The notes beneath the pieces were generated by a model. It was not told the DNA's origin. It ran no database searches and saw nothing but the letters and a program-made list of their open reading frames with translations. Shown piece by piece: positions 7,348-12,392 of a DNA stretch of 21,902 bases (position 1 is its first letter; each line of letters starts with the position of its first letter). The translations under genes were made by a program, and so were the position numbers. The stretch is from UBA12068 sp038318455 (GTDB lineage: Bacteria > Patescibacteriota > Minisyncoccia > Moranbacterales > GWC2-37-73). The stretch is taken from the NCBI GenBank assembly GCA_038318455.1, contig JBBQCF010000012.1, positions 1 through 21,902 of the forward strand, in the 5' to 3' direction.

Positions 7348-7351
7348 TGAT

Positions 7352-7395
7352 AAAATAAAACAGACGTCACATTAAAGTGATGTCTGTTTTATTTT
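7352..7395 (+). terminator. Hairpin terminator after structured unit 1
   Basis: An arm of 19 bases (7352-7370, AAAATAAAACAGACGTCAC) pairs with 7377-7395 across loop ATTAAA with one G.T wobble; the 3' side ends in TTTTATTTT. It can act in both directions. Confidence 0.8.
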
Positions 7396-7407
7396 GGATT
7401 ATTGAGC

Positions 7408-7566
7408 GAGGGATTCGAACCAGTGGCAGTGAGCTAGAAATTTTTCAGCAGAGAAATTTTGAAGCGAACGCCGATAAATGCGACCATAGGAGCATTTAGC
7501 GCCACCGAGGGCAAGGAGTAAATTTTTGACGAAAAATTTGCGACACGTAAATCCCTCATCCCCAAC
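7408..7566. repeat. tRNA-Gln-end-bounded structured unit 2 (possible ncRNA)
   Basis: A second copy of the 7205 unit. GAGGGATT (7408-7415) closes with AATCCCTC (7550-7557). Inner stems are GTGGC/GCCAC, AAATGC/GCATTT, AAATTTTTC-AGCA-GAGAAATTT and AAATTTTT-GACG-AAAAATTT. Stems at matching positions differ in sequence from unit 1 but still pair (GTGGC/GCCAC against GGGCAG/CTGCCC; AAATGC/GCATTT against GAATGC/GCATTC). This compensatory change argues for a selected RNA or DNA structure. It ends with the third copy of AATCCCTCATCCCCAAC. Confidence 0.7.
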
Positions 7567-7571
7567 AAAGC

Positions 7572-7607
7572 AAAGAACACCATACCTTCAGTTATGGTGT
7601 TCTTTTT
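7572..7607 (+). terminator. Hairpin terminator after structured unit 2
   Basis: AAAGAACACCATA (7572-7584) pairs with TATGGTGTTCTTT (7593-7605) across an 8-base loop, followed by TTATTTG. Confidence 0.88.
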
Positions 7608-7623
7608 ATTTGTTCAAAATATC

Positions 7624-7653
7624 TTTACATGCTAACTTTAAAAAATATATAAT
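7624..7653 (+). promoter_or_regulatory. Sigma-70-type promoter for the pentapeptide-repeat gene
   Basis: TTTACA (7624-7629), 18 bases, TATAAT (7648-7653). The predicted start near 7660 leaves a leader of under 20 bases before the ATG at 7677. Confidence 0.6.
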
Positions 7654-7676
7654 CGCACTATTTCATTCAAATTATC

Positions 7677-8234
7677 ATGATATATAAAGATAAAATATTT
7701 AATGAAAATGAACTGCAGGGAGAAAGTTTTTCAGACTGCAAATTCGTGCATTGTCAGTTTCCAGATACAGATTTGAAATTCACGCTTTTTGCAAGCTGTG
7801 AATTTGTTGAGTGTGATCTTTCATCAGTAAATTGCAAAGGTACCTCTTTTTCCAAATGCAAATTTCCAGAAAGCAAATTGAGTGGGCTTAATTTCTCTCT
7901 TGCAATGCTGGTTGATTGTGATTTCAATGCTGCCATCATGGAAAATTGTCTCTTTGAAAAAATCAACAAGAAATTAAATCTTTCCAGTTGTAAATTCGAA
8001 AAGGTTAATCTAAAAGGATCGCAATTCAATTTTTGCGATTTGAGTTTGGTCGACTTTCGCGATAGCAATTTGGAAGATGTGACTTTTGAAAAATGCCTTC
8101 TTCGTAAAACAAATTTCAGCGGAGCTGGTCTGGCACGAAATCGTTTCACTGATTGCAACATCGAAAAATCCATTCTCGATCTTCAGGGCTTTATTTCATT
8201 TGGAAATTCCAATGGTTTTATTATGGAAGGGTAA
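7677..8234 (+). CDS. Pentapeptide-repeat protein
   Basis: A 185-residue protein made largely of pentapeptide repeats with a central Phe or Leu every fifth residue, for example FSDCKFVHCQF, LFASCEFVECDL, KCKFPESKLSGLNF, CKFEKVNLKGSQFNFCDL and VDFRDSNLEDVTF. Such repeats build a right-handed quadrilateral beta helix, often mimicking B-form DNA. The pattern FNFCDLSLVDFRDSNLEDVTFEKC and the length resemble Qnr/MfpA-like gyrase-interacting proteins, but many pentapeptide proteins have other or unknown roles, so gyrase protection is only a possibility. It is unusually Cys-rich at helix-face positions. A short non-repeat tail follows. It has its own promoter and almost no leader, and there is no SD. 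Confidence 0.88.
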   Translation: MIYKDKIFNENELQGESFSDCKFVHCQFPDTDLKFTLFASCEFVECDLSSVNCKGTSFSKCKFPESKLSGLNFSLAMLVDCDFNAAIMENCLFEKINKKLNLSSCKFEKVNLKGSQFNFCDLSLVDFRDSNLEDVTFEKCLLRKTNFSGAGLARNRFTDCNIEKSILDLQGFISFGNSNGFIMEG

Positions 8235-8305
8235 GTGTGAGTTTGAGACATGGATTGAAAATGGCATATTTGCAAGGTTTTTATGCAAAAAAAGATAATA
8301 AAGCC

Positions 8306-8334
8306 TTGACTAAAAAGGATATATGTATTAATAT
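8306..8334 (+). promoter_or_regulatory. Sigma-70-type promoter for the NYN gene
   Basis: TTGACT (8306-8311), 17 bases, TAATAT (8329-8334). The start near 8341 gives a leader of about 100 bases that contains the isolated SD at 8351. Confidence 0.6.
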
Positions 8335-8350
8335 TGTTCAGGCTCATTAA

Positions 8351-8412
8351 AAAAGGAGGTGAATCAGCGGAAACATGATCTCGTAGCATTGTCTCTCATT
8401 CTTGCAACATAA
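8351..8412 (+). promoter_or_regulatory. Isolated perfect Shine-Dalgarno with a 17-codon mini-ORF
   Basis: AAAAGGAGGTGA (8351-8362) is a near-complete match to the anti-SD, but no ordinary gene starts at the right distance. The GTG at 8359-8361 overlaps the SD and opens a 17-codon frame (MNQRKHDLVALSLILAT) ending at 8412. An ATG at 8375 opens only three codons. It may be a leader peptide for the NYN gene or a decayed start. Confidence 0.25.
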
Positions 8413-8444
8413 AATTACTCATAGCAAAACACAAGGAGTCAAAA

Positions 8445-8993
8445 ATGTCCCAGAGTAAAGTAGGTGTCTATATTGATTTGGCAAACATAAATGCAGGCCT
8501 AGACGTTATCAAGAAGAATCGCAATGTTATTGGAGCTCGGATTGATTTTGAAAAAATCATCTCCATAACAACCATTGGGTCTGAAGTTGTATTGAAAAAA
8601 ATATACACAGAACAGAGAGTTGATCCACTTGAAGCACAAAAAAAACAGAAGTTTATCGACTATCTTAGCATTATTGGCTTTGATGTTGTAACTAAAGAAT
8701 GCAAAGTTATTTATTCTTCAGAAGGAAATATCAACAAGGCCAATTTCGATGTTGAAATAGCAGTTGATGTTTGTAGGTCTATCTGGAGAAGAGATTGCAA
8801 TGAAATTATTTTAATTTCAGGAGATTCCGATTTTGCTTATCTGGTAGCGGAAGCAAAAAAATATGACATCAAAATAACCGTAGTTTCAACCAAGGGAACG
8901 ATATCAAGAGAGCTCACCTCTTCAGCTGATCGAATAATACTCTTAGACGATCTTGATCTTGCTCAAATTACCACCACTAAAAAGAAAAACTAA
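8445..8993 (+). CDS. NYN-domain (LabA/DUF88-like) putative ribonuclease
   Basis: A 182-residue protein forming one NYN domain, a PIN-like fold found in RNases and RNA-processing proteins. Conserved acidic positions fit the fold: YIDLANI (D11, N14), KANFDVEIAVD (D102, D108), and LISGDSDF (D127, D129) followed by a C-terminal SADRIILLDDL strand/helix. The GDSDF motif is characteristic of the LabA-like NYN group. The predicted activity is metal-dependent RNA cleavage; the target is unknown. The start is fixed by ACAAGGAG six bases before the ATG. It is a single-gene unit, with a promoter at 8306 and two terminators from 9028. Confidence 0.88.
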   Translation: MSQSKVGVYIDLANINAGLDVIKKNRNVIGARIDFEKIISITTIGSEVVLKKIYTEQRVDPLEAQKKQKFIDYLSIIGFDVVTKECKVIYSSEGNINKANFDVEIAVDVCRSIWRRDCNEIILISGDSDFAYLVAEAKKYDIKITVVSTKGTISRELTSSADRIILLDDLDLAQITTTKKKN

Positions 8994-9027
8994 GACCCTG
9001 TCCCCCATTAAAAAAATGAGCCCTAAG

Positions 9028-9065
9028 ACCACCAAGTTAACATGCTTGGTGGTTTTTCTTTTTTT
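9028..9065 (+). terminator. Intrinsic terminator after the NYN gene
   Basis: ACCACCAAG (9028-9036) pairs with CTTGGTGGT (9045-9053) across an 8-base loop, followed by a long T-rich tract. Confidence 0.9.
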
Positions 9066-9072
9066 ATATTTT

Positions 9073-9104
9073 AAAAGACCCGTGCGATGCGCGGGTCTTT
9101 TTTG
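9073..9104. terminator. Second, bidirectional terminator between convergent genes
   Basis: AAAAGACCCG (9073-9082) pairs with CGGGTCTTTT (9092-9101). Flanking T runs occur on both strands, so it can also end the minus-strand gene whose stop is at 9120. Confidence 0.88.
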
Positions 9105-9119
9105 TTGCGGCTTGTTTTT

Positions 9120-9290
9120 TCAGATTCCATCTCCCCTGCAATGAACTGGATGAGGATTGTCTTTCAAAAAACTATAATCAACATAATCAGGATCAAGACT
9201 TTTTTTGATTTTTGGATGAACTCCAAATCGTTGTTCTGGGTTAATAATACGCGCCTCTTTTTTCAATGTTGCATTTTCAATATTATCCAA
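9120..9290 (-). CDS. Small 56-residue protein with TTG start
   Basis: A short gene supported by its signals more than by homology. A TTG at 9288-9290 follows AAAAAAAGGAGG with an 8-base gap, and a promoter (TTGATT, 17 bases, TAATAT) lies upstream at 9345-9373. A bidirectional terminator follows the stop. The product begins MDNIENATLKKEARI and is hydrophilic and charged, with proline/histidine/tyrosine-rich stretches, one Cys and the end HCRGDGI. I do not recognise the family. An ATG at 9341 in the same frame would put the ribosome site inside the gene and overlap the inverted repeat, so the TTG (or the GTG at 9299, which overlaps the SD) is preferred. Confidence 0.65.
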   Translation of the reverse strand: MDNIENATLKKEARIINPEQRFGVHPKIKKSLDPDYVDYSFLKDNPHPVHCRGDGI

Positions 9291-9314
9291 AGTACTCACC
9301 TCCTTTTTTTGAAT

Positions 9315-9343
9315 TTTTGATACATGATTTTCGTGTATCAAAA
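9315..9343. promoter_or_regulatory. 10-base inverted repeat at the transcript start of the small gene
   Basis: TTTTGATACA (9315-9324) and TGTATCAAAA (9334-9343) are perfect inverse complements separated by nine bases. They lie just downstream of the minus-strand -10, over the expected start site. This could be a dimeric repressor operator or a 5' UTR hairpin just upstream of the SD. Confidence 0.6.
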
Positions 9344-9344
9344 G

Positions 9345-9373
9345 ATATTATCATGAGCTTTAAGAAAAATCAA
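9345..9373 (-). promoter_or_regulatory. Sigma-70-type promoter for the 56-residue gene
   Basis: Minus strand TTGATT (9368-9373), 17 bases, TAATAT (9345-9350). Divergent from the M16 promoter. Confidence 0.6.
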
Positions 9374-9384
9374 GCTTTTCTCCC

Positions 9385-9412
9385 TTGACAAATCTACAAA
9401 ATATTATACAAT
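9385..9412 (+). promoter_or_regulatory. Sigma-70-type promoter for the M16 peptidase gene
   Basis: TTGACA (9385-9390), 16 bases, TACAAT (9407-9412), followed by a leader of about 55 bases to the ATG at 9476. Confidence 0.65.
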
Positions 9413-9475
9413 ATACAGTCATACAAATGACTACTTTAAGTTACTTTACAACTAAGCATACAAAGGAGATCACTC

Positions 9476-10762
9476 ATGGAAACATTAGGAACGATGACAG
9501 GGCTAAATGGGACACGTAGAATGCATGACACCTCACAATTTGATCGTCATGAACTTAGCAACGGACTTGTAGTGTGGCTGCAAAAACCCACAATCCTAAC
9601 TAACCACAAAGGTTACCTTGCTGTAACATTCAATGGAGTTGGTTCAAATGCTGATCCTTGTGGACTGGAAGGCTTGGCTCATTTTGTTGAACATATGTTG
9701 TTTTGTGGCAGTAAATCACGAAAAACAAGGAAAGAACTGACTGGCCCAATTGCAGACAAGGGTGGTGGATATAATGCTTTCACTGATGAATATCACACTC
9801 AATATCACATCACGTTATGCCAAAATGAATTTGCTTTTGCAGCCGAAACTTTGTTTGAAATTCTCGACAAACCATTGTTTGATTTGAAGCATTTTCAATC
9901 AGAGAAAAATGTTATAATCCAAGAATTTCAACGAGATACGAGAGCAGGAGAAGGACTTTTTTTCAGACATGCTCTGGAATTCTTATTTGGCAAAAAACAT
10001 CCCAGCTCTCGCTGTACCGTTGGCTTTCCTGCTTCCATCAAAAGAATCACACTAAGTGATATACGAAGCTTTTTCACAAAGTATTATCACACCGGCAATG
10101 CGCAAATAATTTGTGGTGGAAGTTTCTCTTTTCGTGAGGATGCCTTAGGAATACTCGAAAATGTTTTTAGCAAAATGCGATGTGCTCCTCCAAATCCTAT
10201 GCCAATAAAAAAAATCATCAGGACTGGTGGAGAAAATTTCTACAGAAAAGATGCACGCTACAAAAAAGATGCTCTTGATATTGCTTACATCTTACCAAAA
10301 ATTTCAGTCAAGGATTTTATTACAATAGATTTTATTCTTGTCTGCATTGGCTCTGGCGATAGTTCACCTCTGTTTACTGAACTGCGAACAAAAAGAGGGC
10401 TAATCTATAGTTTTTCAATTAAAATAAAGGAAATGGTAGATGAAACGATGATTGATTTTTATGCTGTCATCAAATCCGAGCACTTCATGGAAGCTGAAGG
10501 AATATTTTTTGAAACCCTGAAGAATTTACAGCCTGAAGAAATGATTGAAAATATGCGCAAGCTACAATTAAGCAGATTGAATAAATTTTATCCTCCCATT
10601 GAAGCCTGCGAAGATCTGTGGCATGAGTTGATGGTTCGCAATAGAACTTATTCAGCCGATGAAGAGGCCACGATTCGTGACGATCTCACAGTGGAAGATG
10701 TTTTATCTTGGCGAAATCAATTACTCGAAATGAAGCCAATTGTAATGCACTTCACTGCATGA
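9476..10762 (+). CDS. M16-family zinc metallopeptidase (pitrilysin/PqqL/MPP-like)
   Basis: A 428-residue two-domain M16 peptidase. The inverted zinc motif H69-F-V-E72-H73 (HxxEH) is followed 77 residues later by the third ligand E150 in EKNVIIQE, the classic spacing. GGGYNAFTDEYHTQYH (about 96-111) is the conserved substrate-strand region. The second domain carries ELRTKRGLIYSF, the R/Y pair typical of the C-terminal domain. All catalytic residues are present, so it should be active, probably degrading peptides in the cytosol as a homodimer; no signal peptide is seen. Many bacteria encode M16 as an active/inactive pair, but no partner is next to it here. The start is set by AAAGGAG seven bases upstream. 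It is monocistronic, with a promoter at 9385 and a terminator at 10775. Confidence 0.93.
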   Translation: METLGTMTGLNGTRRMHDTSQFDRHELSNGLVVWLQKPTILTNHKGYLAVTFNGVGSNADPCGLEGLAHFVEHMLFCGSKSRKTRKELTGPIADKGGGYNAFTDEYHTQYHITLCQNEFAFAAETLFEILDKPLFDLKHFQSEKNVIIQEFQRDTRAGEGLFFRHALEFLFGKKHPSSRCTVGFPASIKRITLSDIRSFFTKYYHTGNAQIICGGSFSFREDALGILENVFSKMRCAPPNPMPIKKIIRTGGENFYRKDARYKKDALDIAYILPKISVKDFITIDFILVCIGSGDSSPLFTELRTKRGLIYSFSIKIKEMVDETMIDFYAVIKSEHFMEAEGIFFETLKNLQPEEMIENMRKLQLSRLNKFYPPIEACEDLWHELMVRNRTYSADEEATIRDDLTVEDVLSWRNQLLEMKPIVMHFTA

Positions 10763-10774
10763 TTGATGAAAATT

Positions 10775-10813
10775 AAAAGACTAACGATAAAAAATTATCG
10801 TTAGTCTTTTTTC
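10775..10813. terminator. Bidirectional terminator between M16 and HD genes
   Basis: A perfect 16-base stem, AAAAGACTAACGATAA (10775-10790) with 10795-10810, around an AAAA loop, with T runs on both strands. It serves two convergent genes. Confidence 0.92.
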
Positions 10814-10833
10814 TTTGCCAAAATTCATTCTCA

Positions 10834-11415
10834 CTATTTTTCTGTCATCATGTTAAGTTTTTCTATTACTTTTTCCAAATCATCCATTAATGGATTTTCA
10901 TCCCAACAAGAAATAATTGCCCGAATAGCATCGAGATAATGTTTGGTGGTTTTTTCTTTAGAAACACTGAAATGTTCAAAAGTCTCGTTGCCATAACGAG
11001 AATAATCATCAAACATTTCTGTGATGTTGCTAATCAAATCTGCAGATTTTAGCAAAATTGAATCATTAGAAAAATGTGCAATATGCTCAACAGCTTCTTT
11101 TTTTCTTTGGTCCCATGAAAGACTTCTATCTTTTTCAGTAACGCTCTCAACTAGCTTGGTGACCTCTTCCCCAAAACGCTCTACTAGCATTTCTCGACTA
11201 ACTTTCTTATGGCTTGGGCTATCCTCAATGGTGTCATGCAAAATTCCAGCAACAACAACATCTTCATTTGCTCCTACAAGGGACAAAATTAGCCCTACAG
11301 TCATTGGATGAGTGATATATGGGATGTCCTTGCCCTTACGTTTTTGATCTTGATAGACCTGATGAGTCTTGGCTGCAAACTTGATTGCACGTTGAATATT
11401 TTCACTATATTTCAT
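10834..11415 (-). CDS. HD-domain protein, MESH1/SpoT hydrolase-like
   Basis: A 193-residue single HD domain resembling the (p)ppGpp hydrolase half of RelA/SpoT and small alarmone hydrolases. Landmarks in order: H36 in PYITHP, the H60-D61 pair in AGILHDTIEDS with E64/D65, FGEEVTKLVESVTEKDR, and the late metal-site Asp in LLKSADLISNI (D126), where SpoT has ADRLHNM. There is no synthetase or ACT domain. The likely role is Mn-dependent removal of alarmone or a related nucleotide; substrate identity is not proven by sequence. The start MKYSENIQ at 11415 is preferred over an ATG at 11442, because the HD fold begins directly; no SD is present. It is transcribed alone, divergent from the membrane-protein gene at 11597. 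Confidence 0.85.
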   Translation of the reverse strand: MKYSENIQRAIKFAAKTHQVYQDQKRKGKDIPYITHPMTVGLILSLVGANEDVVVAGILHDTIEDSPSHKKVSREMLVERFGEEVTKLVESVTEKDRSLSWDQRKKEAVEHIAHFSNDSILLKSADLISNITEMFDDYSRYGNETFEHFSVSKEKTTKHYLDAIRAIISCWDENPLMDDLEKVIEKLNMMTEK

Positions 11416-11463
11416 AATATTTTTTAATTGAATATCGCACAATGTAAATTAAATTAAATGGCA

Positions 11464-11492
11464 TTGACCAAATTATCTATTTATATTATCAT
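11464..11492 (+). promoter_or_regulatory. Promoter candidate for the 11597-12165 gene pair
   Basis: TTGACC (11464-11469), 17 bases, TATCAT (11487-11492), each one mismatch from consensus. The leader is about 100 bases. Confidence 0.5.
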
Positions 11493-11512
11493 AATATTTT
11501 GGTCTTTAACAA
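11483..11512 (-). promoter_or_regulatory. Promoter candidate for the HD gene with overlapping palindrome
   Basis: Minus strand TTGTTA (11507-11512), 18 bases, TAATAT (11483-11488). The palindrome ATATTAT-c-ATAATAT (11483-11497) covers this -10 and the -10 of the divergent plus-strand promoter, so one bound protein could control both. Confidence 0.4.
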
Positions 11513-11596
11513 TCTACCCAATAGACATCGGAAAGTGTTTTTCAAAAATAGCTAGTCCCTATTAATAAATTCCAAGCTTCAATAAAGGAGGAAGCA

Positions 11597-11968
11597 ATGA
11601 GAAAATATTACCTTTCAATCAGTTCTTTATTGTTTTTTGTGGGCTTATTTTGCATTTGGTTTAGTTCCAGATCATCATTCGCCATAAACGCAAACCTGCC
11701 TTATTCTTCAACATTTTTAACAATTTGTAGTGCCATCGCAATACTTTTTAATTGCGTGCCGAGCAAGAATAAATTGACGATTGATTACTTGTATCAAGAT
11801 CTCTTACGGCAAGGAAGAATAAAGGCCCATACACATAACACAAACGTGTCTAGCAAAAATTGCGAGGAATGCAAATTGGCGGAAATAAATATTCCCACTA
11901 TTTTTCGACCTCAAAAAAGAAGGCTTCTCGCAAAAAATGTTACTCATCTATCAATTGGCAAACATTAA
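11597..11968 (+). CDS. Small membrane protein with two hydrophobic segments and a CxxC
   Basis: A 123-residue protein of unknown family. Hydrophobic segments at about 5-22 (YLSISSLLFFVGLFCIWF) and 36-54 suggest a two-pass membrane protein with a hydrophilic C-terminal half. That half includes YLYQDLLRQGRI, a CEEC motif (C89, C92) and a basic stretch RPQKRRLLAKN. The start is firm because AAAGGAGG lies six bases upstream of the ATG. It precedes the zinc-ribbon gene by 20 bases in the same unit, ended by the terminator at 12175. A lone CxxC could bind metal with a partner or be redox-active; this is not certain. Confidence 0.72.
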   Translation: MRKYYLSISSLLFFVGLFCIWFSSRSSFAINANLPYSSTFLTICSAIAILFNCVPSKNKLTIDYLYQDLLRQGRIKAHTHNTNVSSKNCEECKLAEINIPTIFRPQKRRLLAKNVTHLSIGKH

Positions 11969-11988
11969 AACATGGAGGTTATCAAAAA

Positions 11989-12165
11989 ATGAAATGTCCA
12001 AATTGTGCTAGCAGAGAAATATCCATTTATGAATGCAGAGGTTTTACTTCAAGAAACAGTCCCGTCAAAGAATGTAACTGTGGTCATGTTTGGAGGCTCA
12101 TTCCAAATGAGAACAAAAAAAACAAGATAGACATAATAAACCAAGGGAGAAGAATCTTTGCCTGA
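11989..12165 (+). CDS. Small zinc-ribbon protein
   Basis: A 58-residue protein with CPNC (C3, C6), then C16, and CNCGH (C29, C31, H33), consistent with a small zinc ribbon or zinc-beta fold. The rest is polar with a basic tail (NENKKNKID). The start is chosen from GGAGG nine bases before ATG 11989; longer in-frame starts would run back into the upstream gene. Small ribbons of this sort often bind nucleic acid or act as subunits; no specific role can be given. It is probably translated with the membrane-protein gene 20 bases upstream. Confidence 0.75.
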   Translation: MKCPNCASREISIYECRGFTSRNSPVKECNCGHVWRLIPNENKKNKIDIINQGRRIFA

Positions 12166-12174
12166 ATCAATGTC

Positions 12175-12210
12175 AAAGAGCCTGTGGAAAAAAATTCCAT
12201 AGGCTCTTTT
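12175..12210 (+). terminator. Intrinsic terminator after the zinc-ribbon gene
   Basis: AAAGAGCCTGTGGAA (12175-12189) pairs with TTCCATAGGCTCTTT (12195-12209) across five A, with one G.T wobble. Confidence 0.9.
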
Positions 12211-12296
12211 CATATATTTCTCCAAATATCTCGCTACTATAGCCAAATTCATAAATCACTGTTATCATGAATTGAAACAAAAGTGCTCAAAAATAT

Positions 12297-12371
12297 GGCG
12301 GTGTAGTATAATCGGTTAAAACGCAGTCGTTCATTTGGCTGAATTGAAGGTTCGAATCCTCTCCACCGCTA
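12297..12371 (+). tRNA. tRNA-like gene with non-canonical anticodon loop and T stem
   Basis: The acceptor GGCGGTG (12297-12303) pairs with CACCGCT (12364-12370) and A is the discriminator. T8, A9, A14, G18G19, A21 and the TTCGAAT T loop are in place. The anticodon stem CAGTC/GGCTG encloses eight bases, GTTCATTT, instead of seven. Reading T33 as the first T gives anticodon TCA; the second gives CAT; in both cases position 37 is T, not a purine. The T stem GAAGG needs one bulged C on its 3' side to pair, and the D stem has one A.A mismatch. CAT (Met/Ile2) is the more conservative reading. It may be a degenerate tRNA. CCA is not encoded. Confidence 0.6.
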
Positions 12372-12392
12372 CAAAAAATTATACACCACATT

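Noticed and set aside
7113..7358. Plus-strand reading frame through tRNA-Gln and structured unit 1
   Set aside because: It begins inside the tRNA, crosses a terminator hairpin and has no SD; the unit's pairing pattern explains the sequence better.
7130..7566. CRISPR array
   Set aside because: Only three copies of a 17-base repeat at about 200-base spacing, with conserved rather than unique spacers and no cas genes.
7130..7566. att sites of an integrated element
   Set aside because: The tRNA 3'-end copies fit att sites in form, but there is no integrase or cargo and the intervals are repeats of each other; kept only as one hypothesis.
12330..12334. UGA-decoding tRNA implying a recoded genome
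   Set aside because: Several genes end in TGA with no homologous extension, so the standard code holds; the anticodon register is ambiguous.
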